NCBI GenBank assembly: GCA_964384205.1 | Contig: CAYLKS010000014.1 | Span: 1-35,698 of the forward strand | Source of the DNA: CAYLKS01 sp964384205 [NCBI: uncultured bacterium] | Lineage (GTDB): Bacteria > JAGOEH01 | Direction: 5' to 3' | Length of the DNA stretch: 35,698 nt | Shown here: positions 25,922-33,775 of the stretch, piece by piece | Position numbering within the stretch: the first letter of the stretch is position 1 | How the letters are laid out: each line of letters starts with the position of its first letter | Program-made: the position numbers and the translations under genes | Notes under the pieces: model-generated | What the model was told of the DNA's origin: nothing | The model's database searches: none | What the model saw: only the letters and a program-made list of their open reading frames with translations

Positions 25922-27628
25922 CTATTTAATCTCAATAGTATAAGGCATCAAAGCTTTAATTTCTTCTTTTTCAGATAATTCTTTAACATTCATTAAAAAT
26001 CTTCCTAATTTTGAATTTAAAATTTTTGAGCTTAATAAAAAATCTTCTTCTAACAACTGAGCAATCAATTTCTTAGGCTTAGGATAAATATCCAGCTTAG
26101 GATTTACTCCTTCCGGTATTTTAGCCAATTTTTTTGCATAAGCAATAGCATCCGTTAAACCTCCAAATTCATCAACCAAACCAATTTCTTTCGCACGAAT
26201 ACCTATCCAAACTCTGCCCTGACCAATATCATCTATTTCCTCTTTTTTCATATTTCTACCTTTAGCTGCCTTTGTAATAAATGTATCATAAAATTTATCT
26301 ATATACTTTTGCATCTTTGCTCTTTCTTCATCAGTCAATCTATTCTCTGTGGATAAAAATGTAGCATTAGGAGATGTTTTAAAATAATATGATTTTAAAT
26401 CAAGCTTATCATATAAGCCTTTATAAACTGGCATCAGGAAAAAAACACCTATAGAACCTGTTATAGTCATTTTATCTGCAAAAATTCTATTAGCATTCAT
26501 AGAAATATAATATCCTCCAGACGCTGCAACTGCTCCCATTGAAACAATAACAGGTTTTTTCTTTTTCAATTTCTCAATATACGCCCATATATTATCTGAT
26601 GCACTACCAGATCCACCAGGACTATTTACACGTAATACAATCGCTTTTACTCTATCATTTTTATATAATTTCTTTAAAATCTTAATTGTACCTTCATCTG
26701 TTATAAAACCTTCTTTTTTCTTTCCACCAACTATCTGGCCTTCTGCAAAAACAACAGCAATCTTATTCTTATAATCATACTTTATTGGATCCTTAACACG
26801 TAAAAATTTAGCCAATGTTATGAATTTATATTTATTATCCTTAAAGAAAGTCTCTAATTCATCATTTGTTAGAATACTATCAACCAAATTCGATTCTACT
26901 AATCCATCTGGTGATAAATAAGGGCCATTATCAATTAATCGATCAATATTTTTGATATTTCTATTTTTTGCAATTTCTTTAGAATAAACACTATATACAG
27001 AATTAATAATATCTAAAACCATCTCTTTATTATACTTTGAAATTTTATTATTTACAAAAGGTTCTACAGCACTTTTATATTTACCATGCTTAACAGTCTC
27101 AAACTCAATCCCTATTTTCTTAAAAGTATTTGTAAAAAAAATTAAATTCGCATAAAGTCCATTAAGCATAATAATACTTTGAGGATTACAATACAATTTA
27201 TCCGCAAAAGAAGCTAAATAATACTCCTTATCACCTCCATTTTTAAAATATGCATATACCTTTTTCCCGGAACTTTTAAATTTATTCAGCTCTTTTCCAA
27301 TTTCTTCCATCTGAGCAAATGATATTCCAGAAAAATCTATATTAAGCAATATACCTTTCACCTGGGGCAATTTCTTTGCTTTCTCAATAGATTTTATTAC
27401 ATCAAAAAAATTATATCTGGACTTTCTTAATATCCTATCAATTTCAGAAACCGGTTTTTCAGGTAAAAACAATGGCAAATCTATTTTCAAAATACTATTG
27501 GGCTCAACCGATACTTCTTCTGGTTTCATTAAACTGGACAAATTAATTGCCAGCACTATCACTAAAATAATTAATAGGGTAAATATTATCCCTAAAACAA
27601 CAAAAAACACATTAAAAAATTTTTTCAT
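25922..27628 (-). CDS. sppA: Signal peptide peptidase SppA, 67-kDa type
   Basis: A 568-residue membrane-anchored serine protease that degrades cleaved signal peptides. An N-terminal membrane helix (about 8-30) is followed by two homologous ClpP-like domains, the long form. The Ser/Lys dyad is split between the halves: Lys185 in KYKSAVEPF and nucleophile Ser370 in VAASGGYYI. RVNSPGGSGSASD and MTITGSIGVFF are typical flanking blocks. AAGGAG lies 5 nt before the ATG. It begins 21 nt after the GH13 stop. Confidence 0.96.
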   Translation of the reverse strand: MKKFFNVFFVVLGIIFTLLIILVIVLAINLSSLMKPEEVSVEPNSILKIDLPLFLPEKPVSEIDRILRKSRYNFFDVIKSIEKAKKLPQVKGILLNIDFSGISFAQMEEIGKELNKFKSSGKKVYAYFKNGGDKEYYLASFADKLYCNPQSIIMLNGLYANLIFFTNTFKKIGIEFETVKHGKYKSAVEPFVNNKISKYNKEMVLDIINSVYSVYSKEIAKNRNIKNIDRLIDNGPYLSPDGLVESNLVDSILTNDELETFFKDNKYKFITLAKFLRVKDPIKYDYKNKIAVVFAEGQIVGGKKKEGFITDEGTIKILKKLYKNDRVKAIVLRVNSPGGSGSASDNIWAYIEKLKKKKPVIVSMGAVAASGGYYISMNANRIFADKMTITGSIGVFFLMPVYKGLYDKLDLKSYYFKTSPNATFLSTENRLTDEERAKMQKYIDKFYDTFITKAAKGRNMKKEEIDDIGQGRVWIGIRAKEIGLVDEFGGLTDAIAYAKKLAKIPEGVNPKLDIYPKPKKLIAQLLEEDFLLSSKILNSKLGRFLMNVKELSEKEEIKALMPYTIEIK

Positions 27629-27649
27629 AACTACTCCTTTTCTTCTATT

Positions 27650-28882
27650 CTATACTATATATATATAATTAAAAGGCTTCAATTGCAATAAATTTTTGGA
27701 TATTTTTACATTTTCAAATAAATTATTTAGAAATTTTGGCTCTGTAGAAAAATTAAATGCTGCCCACTGCATCCCATTATTGTAATTACATAAAATAACA
27801 TTATCTTTAATAAATATATCAAAATTATCATATTGCAATTCCTTTCTGTAAAAAATTAAATTTTTAAAAAATTGTGAAACATTTTTATCTTTATTAAACT
27901 TCATAATCTGCCTATCAAATAACGATAGAGTAAAACTATCAAAATATTCCTGTCCATTATATATTAAAACAGGTCCCGGCAAACTAAATAAAAAAGCAGT
28001 CCATAATTTTAATAACTTTTCATTTTTTATTATAGAAGCAACTCTTACCTGATCATGATTTTCTAAAAACCTCAATTTTAAAAAATATTTTGGATAAATA
28101 ACAAGTTGATTCCTTAAAGCATTAACTAAATCATCTAAATATGATAAATCATTAAAGCTTTGTTTGAAATATCTCCATATATCATAATCATAAGTAATAT
28201 CAAAAACATTATATAATTCACAATCTGAATGTATATTATAACCCTGTTGTCTATATTCATAAATAAAATCTGGTTCTGTAGATTCTGCAAGCCAGATTAT
28301 ATCAGGAAAATCTTTCGATAAAATATCATTAGCTTCTTGCCAAAATCTCAATGGTATTGCAGGAGCAACATCGCATCTAAAACCATTAACCCCTTTTTCC
28401 AACCAAAATCTTAAAACATCTATTAAATACTCATAAAGCTTATCATTCGAAAAATCTAAATCATAAACATCTGACCAATCAGGCACTTTCCTTGTGAAAC
28501 TTCCATCTTTATCTTTCAATATAAAATCACCATGTTCCTGGACAATAACAGAATCACATGCTGTATGGTGAAATACAATATCTATTATCACTTTAATATC
28601 TCTCTTTCTACACTCTTTTATAAATAAATCAAAATCGTCAAAATTACCTATTGTAGAATCTATTCCCTTATAATCATAAATGGCATAAGGAGAACCAAAT
28701 TCACCCTTACGATTCTTCTTTCCACAGGGATAAAAAGGCATTAACCATATTATATCAATTCCAAAATCAGAAATTCTATCAAGATCTGCTATCAGACTTT
28801 TGAAATTGCCGTAAGGTGGGTAATTTCTTAAAAATACTTCATAAATAACAGATTTTTTCAAAATATCATATTTACTCAACAT
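27650..28882 (-). CDS. GH13 alpha-amylase-family glycosidase
   Basis: A 410-residue cytoplasmic enzyme of glycoside hydrolase family 13 with an intact catalytic triad: Asp171 (GFRCDVAP, nucleophile), Glu200 (WLAEST, acid/base) and Asp277 (FLENHD). DIVFHH is conserved region I. A short C-terminal beta domain ends at NYIYIV. No signal peptide. The start at 28882 is chosen over the ATG at 28912 because AAAGGAG lies 10 nt before it; the family usually begins near VIYEVFLRNY. The substrate is an alpha-glucan or small alpha-glucoside, not resolvable by eye. A probable promoter lies at 28947-28974. Confidence 0.92.
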   Translation of the reverse strand: MLSKYDILKKSVIYEVFLRNYPPYGNFKSLIADLDRISDFGIDIIWLMPFYPCGKKNRKGEFGSPYAIYDYKGIDSTIGNFDDFDLFIKECRKRDIKVIIDIVFHHTACDSVIVQEHGDFILKDKDGSFTRKVPDWSDVYDLDFSNDKLYEYLIDVLRFWLEKGVNGFRCDVAPAIPLRFWQEANDILSKDFPDIIWLAESTEPDFIYEYRQQGYNIHSDCELYNVFDITYDYDIWRYFKQSFNDLSYLDDLVNALRNQLVIYPKYFLKLRFLENHDQVRVASIIKNEKLLKLWTAFLFSLPGPVLIYNGQEYFDSFTLSLFDRQIMKFNKDKNVSQFFKNLIFYRKELQYDNFDIFIKDNVILCNYNNGMQWAAFNFSTEPKFLNNLFENVKISKNLLQLKPFNYIYIV

Positions 28883-28946
28883 ATGTCCTAAACTCCTTTC
28901 AAAAAAATTCATTAAAAAAATCTATAAAAGAATGCCTCTACCACCA

Positions 28947-28974
28947 TATATAAAACAAAATTAAAATATTACAA
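28947..28974 (-). promoter_or_regulatory. Candidate promoter of the GH13-sppA-gltX-hut run
   Basis: On the minus strand, TTGTAA (28969-28974), 16 nt, then TATATA (28947-28952). Predicted start near 28940, giving about 58 nt of leader before the ATG at 28882. The -35 is two bases off consensus in an AT-rich background, so support is moderate. Confidence 0.42.
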
Positions 28975-29067
28975 TAAAGATTTTAAAAGAAAATAAAAAA
29001 TCTATCCTATAATTCCTATCTGAGATGAAAAAGTGAAAAAAATTAAAATTAGTGTTATTTTTACAGT

Positions 29068-29235
29068 CTAATAAAATTCTGTTAAGATTCTGTAATATTC
29101 CATCGCCCTATTAGCATAAAAAACATATTGCACAATGCTCATAAAAAAGATAACTACTGAAAGAAAAATAATATTTGTAAAATATATCCTAACTCGATTG
29201 TACCTAAAGGCATATCTTATCAAAATTATATTCAT
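29068..29235 (-). CDS. Possible small membrane protein, 55 residues
   Basis: An ATG-started frame with four Arg in the first 16 residues, then a hydrophobic segment (IYFTNIIFLSVVIFFMSIVQ) likely to span the membrane Arg-side in, and an amphipathic tail ending RILTEFY. GAGG lies only 2 nt before the ATG, closer than normal. The charge distribution is protein-like, but a frame this long in very AT-rich DNA can arise by chance, and no homologue is recognised. Confidence 0.3.
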   Translation of the reverse strand: MNIILIRYAFRYNRVRIYFTNIIFLSVVIFFMSIVQYVFYANRAMEYYRILTEFY

Positions 29236-29635
29236 TACCTCAATTATGTTATAATCAATATAATATCCGGCTACATTCTTCTATAAAACTATATTATTTT
29301 ATCTCATAACTAAATTGTATGCCCTGCAAAACTCATATTTCTTGCATCTTTATAAAACCGTACTTCTTTGATAATTACTATTTATTATCTCTAAACTTCT
29401 TATCTCCAAACACCAAAATAACAATAAAAAATTTAGCATTAAAATTATTAACAACTTATTACTTATAAATAAGTTACATTATTAAAAAAAATCTATTTTA
29501 TATAATATTTAACGAATATCAGAATAACAATATTTATATAAAAATACTTTAAGACACTTAAAGTGTATTTGCCAATTACTTTATCACCGCTAAATTATAC
29601 AATACAACCTCAAATTTTCAAAAAGCTATTTAAAA

Positions 29636-29675
29636 CTACAAAAAACAGAGGGATAAATATTATCCCCCTGTTTTT
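29636..29675 (-). terminator. Intrinsic terminator of ald
   Basis: Inverted repeat 29641-29655 with 29661-29675, 15 positions with one A/C mismatch and a 5-nt loop; the GC core is CAG-GGG/CCCC-CTG. The minus-strand arm ends in a T-rich run (CTGTTTTTTG). It starts 11 nt after the ald stop. Confidence 0.85.
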
Positions 29676-29686
29676 AAAACTAAATT

Positions 29687-30799
29687 TTATAATAATTCTT
29701 CTAAAGGTGTATATTCTAAATCAAGACTATCTGCAACATTTTTATATGTACAAGCGCCTCTATATAAATTCACACCTTTTTTCAAAGCTTCAGATTCTTC
29801 GATAGCCTTTTTAAAACCTTTATTAGCAAGCATCAAACCATAAGGAGTTGTAACACTTGTTAAAGCAATAGTAGAACTCAAAGCAACTGCTCCTGGCATA
29901 TTGGCCACACAATAATGAACAACACCATCAACTTCAAAAACAGGATCTTTATGTGTAGTAGGTTTTGTAGTCTCCGTACACCCTCCCTGATCAACTGCTA
30001 CATCAACTATTACTGCACCTTTTTTCATCAATTTAAGATGTTCTCTTCTAATAAGTTTTGGAGCCGAAGCGCCAGGAATTAATACAGCTCCAATAACCAA
30101 ATCTGCTTTTGATAATTCTTCTTCTACATTATAAGAATTTGAATATAATGTTGTAATGTTTGTAGAAAAAATATCATCTAAATACGCCAATCTTTTTGCA
30201 TTAACATCTAAAATTGTTACATCTGCTCCAAGACCCACAGCCATTTTACATGCATTAGTACCAACAACACCGCCTCCAATTATAACAACTTTACCTCTTC
30301 TAATTCCAGGAACACCTCCTAAAAGAATACCTCTACCACCAAAAGGCTTTTCTAAATATTTTGCGCCTTCCTGAACAGATAATCTGCCAGCAATCTCACT
30401 CATAGGAGTTAAAAGAGGTAAAGAACCATCTTCTAATTCAATAGTTTCATAAGCAACACCTATTATCTTTTTTTCCATTAAACTAGTAGTAAGAGTTCTA
30501 TCTGCTGCAAGGTGCAAATAAGTATATAAAATCTGACCTTCATGGAAAAGATCATATTCTTCAGGCAAAGGCTCTTTTACCTTTACAATCATTTCACTTC
30601 TATCAAATAATTCTCCCTTATTATCAACAATCTCTGCACCAACTGCTTTGTAGTCTTCATCAGAAAAACCACTACCAACGCCCGCTCCTTTTTCCACTAA
30701 TACTTTATGACCATTTTCAATAAATGGTTTTACTGTCATTGGTGTTAAACCAACCCTGTACTCCTCCACTTTAATCTCTTTTGGTACACCGATAATCAT
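29687..30799 (-). CDS. ald: Alanine dehydrogenase
   Basis: A 370-residue NAD-dependent oxidoreductase interconverting L-alanine with pyruvate and ammonia. Catalytic and substrate residues are at the family's canonical positions: Arg15 (EEYRVGL), Lys75 (VKVKEP) and His96 (YLHLAAD). The NAD-binding loop is [10 protein letters not shown], and the C-terminal block with [13 protein letters not shown] is present. Length is exact for the family. GGAGGAG lies 4 nt before the ATG. It follows the lipoate-ligase-like gene by 15 nt and ends at a strong terminator. Confidence 0.98.
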   Translation of the reverse strand: MIIGVPKEIKVEEYRVGLTPMTVKPFIENGHKVLVEKGAGVGSGFSDEDYKAVGAEIVDNKGELFDRSEMIVKVKEPLPEEYDLFHEGQILYTYLHLAADRTLTTSLMEKKIIGVAYETIELEDGSLPLLTPMSEIAGRLSVQEGAKYLEKPFGGRGILLGGVPGIRRGKVVIIGGGVVGTNACKMAVGLGADVTILDVNAKRLAYLDDIFSTNITTLYSNSYNVEEELSKADLVIGAVLIPGASAPKLIRREHLKLMKKGAVIVDVAVDQGGCTETTKPTTHKDPVFEVDGVVHYCVANMPGAVALSSTIALTSVTTPYGLMLANKGFKKAIEESEALKKGVNLYRGACTYKNVADSLDLEYTPLEELL

Positions 30800-30814
30800 C
30801 GGACTCCTCCATTG

Positions 30815-31408
30815 TTAAATTGTTACAAACTCATTCTCAATACAATAAATAAAAATTTTTATAAAATTTTCAATATCAATATTAAATCCAAATTTAGATA
30901 AATTACAACACTTTGATATGTTTATTTTATATTTGAAAAATTTTTTCATATATAAAAAATTTAAATTCAAATCATTATTAAAAAATAAAAATGTATTTGA
31001 AAAAACAAGCTTATCCAAAATTCTTAAAGTAGAAAAACCAAAAATATCTTCCTTATAATAGTATTCGTTCTTATTAAAATAAATATTATTCTTCAATCCT
31101 AATAATTCAAATGTTCTCAATATATATCTAGAAATATCACTATAATGTGAAAATGGGCTAATTTTATCCTCTTCCATCCACTTTAATATAGAAATAACCA
31201 CCATCCCTGGAGATAATAAAATAGGACCTCCACCTGTCATTCTTTTATTATCCTTAATCTTATCATAAACCACTCTATCAGTATAAATTAAATCTTCTAT
31301 CAAATTATTATATCCCATAGAAATAATATATTCTTCAGGTTCCCAAATCTTATAAACTAATTCATCATCTTCTTTTAATTCTGAAAATAAAGCAAAATCA
31401 AGAAACAT
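30815..31408 (-). CDS. Divergent lipoate-protein ligase A-like protein
   Basis: A 197-residue protein with the BPL/LplA fold signature: ISMGYNN (lipoyl-pocket strand) and RMTGGGPILL (residues 56-65, compare RRxTGGGAVYH). It starts at the ATG 31408, with AAGGG 6 nt upstream; a TTG at 31414 is the only longer option. The catalytic Lys expected in the K-I/V-x-G motif is Asp121 (EDIFG), and the His of GGGxVxH is absent. It is also shorter than LplA (about 330) and lacks the accessory domain. It may bind rather than ligate lipoate, or act as an amidotransferase; no function can be asserted. It precedes ald by 15 nt. Confidence 0.65.
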   Translation of the reverse strand: MFLDFALFSELKEDDELVYKIWEPEEYIISMGYNNLIEDLIYTDRVVYDKIKDNKRMTGGGPILLSPGMVVISILKWMEEDKISPFSHYSDISRYILRTFELLGLKNNIYFNKNEYYYKEDIFGFSTLRILDKLVFSNTFLFFNNDLNLNFLYMKKFFKYKINISKCCNLSKFGFNIDIENFIKIFIYCIENEFVTI

Positions 31409-31427
31409 AACCAACCCTTATTTCTCT

Positions 31428-31457
31428 ATAATAAAACATAAATTAAAATAAAGTCAA
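31428..31457 (-). promoter_or_regulatory. Candidate promoter of the lplA-like/ald operon
   Basis: On the minus strand, TTGACT (31452-31457), 18 nt, then TATTAT (31428-31433). The -35 with its flank is again TTGACTTTAT, as before the genes at 1659 and 8565. Predicted start near 31421, leaving about 12 nt of leader that includes the AAGGG. Confidence 0.5.
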
Positions 31458-31477
31458 CTAAAATTTTTAATTAAAAA

Positions 31478-32392
31478 TTAATGTTTTAAATTAATATTTT
31501 CTTCTTTTTTCAAAAATTCATTCATTTTATCAGATATAGGTCCATCTTTATCAACTGAAATAAATTCCACATCATCTTTTACAATATCTTTATTTTTTGA
31601 AACTTCTAATTTTATATTTCCAATAAACTTAGCAATATTATGCGCCCTTGTAAGTAACGTTTGGCCTACTTTATATTTCTTATTAGTAATACCATTCCCA
31701 CTAATTATAATATCAAAATAAGGATATTTTTTCGCATAATTAATATTTAACTCCCATTTAGAATAAGATAAAGCAACTAAAATATCAACCTTATCTCTCA
31801 AATTTTTAACATCTGTTTTTATAACATCTTCAATATTTCGCACAGTAACATTGTTTTGTCTATTAATGGGAAACGCCCCAAACCATAAATCCTCAAACAA
31901 ACCAATAAAACCAACTTTAAACTTTAATCCATTAATATTTATCTCTTTTATAACATAAGGTTTAAAAATATATTTTTTTGTCTTGGAGTCGATCAAACTC
32001 GCAGAAATAAAATCAATATCATATTTTTTTATCTCATTTTTAAATTCTTCCAACCCGTCTTTAAAATCAAAGGGAGTAACATTTACAATATCATATCCTA
32101 ACATATCATATAACTTAATATAATTCTGCCACTTTAATCTCGGTAAAGTGCCATTCCCATAAATAAAATGCCCTCCATCTACCAATATATGATTTGGATA
32201 CATCTTTTTAGTTATTTCTAATTGTTCAGCCCTTTGAAGTAAATTACCACCACCAACTCTACAACCACAACCTTTAACCTCTCCTCTAACATCTGTTGTA
32301 AATAAAATATTAAAATCTACCTTTTCTGGAACATTATTATTACAAAACACCAAAAATAACGCAAAAAATAATAAAACTCCTAATCTCTTCAT
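31478..32392 (-). CDS. UshA-like metallophosphoesterase-fold lipoprotein, catalytic residues lost
   Basis: A 304-residue exported protein. The signal ends LVFC, so Cys17 may be the lipidated residue, though Phe at -1 is atypical. The order of strands follows the UshA/5'-nucleotidase metallophosphoesterase fold: FTTDVRGEVKGCGC, LVDGGHFI, VTPFDFKDGLEEF and IISGNG. The metal ligands are missing at each: the D-x-H is D-V-R, GNHExD is TPFDF, and GHxH is GNG. The GCGC pair with the nearby GGGNLLQRAE is the CGC signature seen in a branch of this family associated with redox proteins. Probably a binding or structural protein, not an enzyme. GAGGAGGA lies 9 nt before the ATG. Confidence 0.65.
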   Translation of the reverse strand: MKRLGVLLFFALFLVFCNNNVPEKVDFNILFTTDVRGEVKGCGCRVGGGNLLQRAEQLEITKKMYPNHILVDGGHFIYGNGTLPRLKWQNYIKLYDMLGYDIVNVTPFDFKDGLEEFKNEIKKYDIDFISASLIDSKTKKYIFKPYVIKEININGLKFKVGFIGLFEDLWFGAFPINRQNNVTVRNIEDVIKTDVKNLRDKVDILVALSYSKWELNINYAKKYPYFDIIISGNGITNKKYKVGQTLLTRAHNIAKFIGNIKLEVSKNKDIVKDDVEFISVDKDGPISDKMNEFLKKEENINLKH

Positions 32393-32513
32393 ACCCGTCT
32401 ATCCTCCTCTTCAAAAGATTCAAAATAATTCAATTCTCTCCACATTATTTAGTTCCGCATTATTTATTAATTATAAATTAAAAATTTTTATATAAAGTTC
32501 CTTTTTTATGCTT

Positions 32514-33662
32514 TCAATTGTAATAAAAATTAATCTTATGTCCACCAAATGGAAATGTAACCTTATCAGAAGATAAAGAATCTAATAATTTATTATCAGG
32601 ATAAAATACTCCAAATTTAAAATTACCATAACGCTCAAACATTATTTCAAAAAAAGAATGCAACAATGAATCTGCCTTATTTTTATCCAATAATTTCCAT
32701 CCAAATGGCGGATTCGAAAATATAATAAACTCATCCTTACCTAATTTTAATGGAAGGCTTAAAGCATTTGCATTTATAACCTCTATTAAATTCTTTGCAA
32801 ATAAATTATCAATTGCAAATAAATTATCGATATTCTTCTTAAAAATTTTTAAATTCTTAAAAGAAATATCAAGTCCTATAAAAATATGAGCAATATTCTT
32901 TAAAGATGCTTGATAACTAATATCTGTATTTTTTATAAAATAAACAATAGGCATTTTAGAATAATTAAATTCCCTCTTTGGTAATATATTTTTTAATTTC
33001 ATATACAATTCTATTAAAATCGTACCGGAACCACAAAAGGGATCAATTATAAACTTATATTTATCAAAATTATCTATTAATTTTATTGCTGCTGCAATAT
33101 TACATTCCCTCATTGGTGTTTGCGATTTCAACTTGCTTATTCCCCTTTTATATAAAGGATCCCCTGTAAGATCTATGCTAATTGTTAATTTATTATGGTT
33201 CATACGAAAAAAAAGAGTAATTCCATTATCTCCAAAACTAAAAATATTTTTATACTTCTCAATAAAAAAATTTCTAATAATACTTTCCAACTTTTTTTCA
33301 TTATATATCCATGAACTTCTTGAATAAACTTTTATATTTAATACATTATTTCCTAAATAATTTTCAAATTCAATTTGAGATAAATTTTTATATATTTGTT
33401 TTTCAGAATTACATATATAAGTTCCAAGTCTTAATAATAAACGAATAGGTATTCTACAATAATTATGTACAGCACTTATAACATTTAAATCAGCAGAAAA
33501 ATATATACCTCCTTTTATTATTTCTATATTTTTTATATTGGAATATACTTCTTTTAATTCTTTTAATGCTAATTCCTCAAATGAAGGAGTTACTATTAAA
33601 AAAAAATTAAATTCCCTACTTTTCCTAAAGAAATGTCGTTTCAATTTTTTTAAATCTACCAT
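32514..33662 (-). CDS. THUMP-domain RlmL-like rRNA N2-guanine methyltransferase
   Basis: A 382-residue protein with an N-terminal THUMP/ferredoxin-like region (about 20-170) and a Rossmann methyltransferase domain. DPFCGSGT (207-214) binds SAM and NPPFG (317-321) is the catalytic N-methylation motif. The block between them, with TPMRECNIAAA, is typical of the RlmL N-half/YpsC family, which modifies 23S rRNA guanine 2445. The RlmK half is absent. It contains a six-residue in-frame duplication at DNLFAIDNLFA. The ATG has no Shine-Dalgarno sequence, but TATATT lies 7 nt upstream, giving a possible leaderless start; the -35 is poor. Confidence 0.88.
   Translation of the reverse strand: MVDLKKLKRHFFRKSREFNFFLIVTPSFEELALKELKEVYSNIKNIEIIKGGIYFSADLNVISAVHNYCRIPIRLLLRLGTYICNSEKQIYKNLSQIEFENYLGNNVLNIKVYSRSSWIYNEKKLESIIRNFFIEKYKNIFSFGDNGITLFFRMNHNKLTISIDLTGDPLYKRGISKLKSQTPMRECNIAAAIKLIDNFDKYKFIIDPFCGSGTILIELYMKLKNILPKREFNYSKMPIVYFIKNTDISYQASLKNIAHIFIGLDISFKNLKIFKKNIDNLFAIDNLFAKNLIEVINANALSLPLKLGKDEFIIFSNPPFGWKLLDKNKADSLLHSFFEIMFERYGNFKFGVFYPDNKLLDSLSSDKVTFPFGGHKINFYYN
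32795..32830 (-). repeat. Tandem 18-nt duplication inside the methyltransferase gene
   Basis: Two adjacent 18-nt copies (32795-32812 and 32813-32830) differ by one base near the end. They keep frame and repeat the DNLFA residues. They fall in the linker after the SAM-binding half, so a neutral slippage expansion is likely. Confidence 0.85.
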
Positions 33663-33715
33663 AATTTATAATATAAAACATTTTTTATAATAAAAAAATA
33701 TTAATTTCTCCTATA

Positions 33716-33755
33716 AACAAAAAAAGCGGATAGAATAATAATTCTATCCGCTTTT
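33716..33755 (-). terminator. Intrinsic terminator of the PorV-like gene
   Basis: A perfect 15-bp inverted repeat (33722-33736 with 33741-33755; AAAAGCGGATAGAAT) with a 4-nt loop. The minus-strand side is followed by CTTTTTTTGTTT. It lies about 20 nt after the PorV stop. The plus-strand side has only TTTT, so it works best for minus transcripts. Confidence 0.88.
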
Positions 33756-33775
33756 ATCAATGATATTATGATCAA

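Larger units (their letters stand above)
28883..29686. other. Large gene-poor gap between GH13 and ald
   Basis: About 800 nt, by far the longest gap in the window. It holds the GH13 promoter, the ald terminator and two inverted repeats: AACTTATT/AATAAGTT (29453-29475, 7-nt loop) and ACTTTAAG/CTTAAAGT (29546-29564, 3-nt loop), the latter overlapping ACACTT/AAGTGT. On the minus strand it also has a 55-codon frame (29068-29235) and a 29-codon frame (29350-29439), both starting with or containing hydrophobic helices. No recognisable pseudogene, transposon or RNA family is visible. Confidence 0.6.

Noticed and set aside
29563-29805. Plus-strand open frame of 80 codons at the ald 3' end
   Set aside because: It crosses the ald terminator and ends inside ald in antisense; no family signature.
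32389-32445. Short minus-strand upstream frame ending in ATGA over the UshA-like start
   Set aside because: Eighteen residues with only a weak ribosome-binding site; the downstream gene has its own strong GAGGAGGA, so a leader peptide role is not supported.
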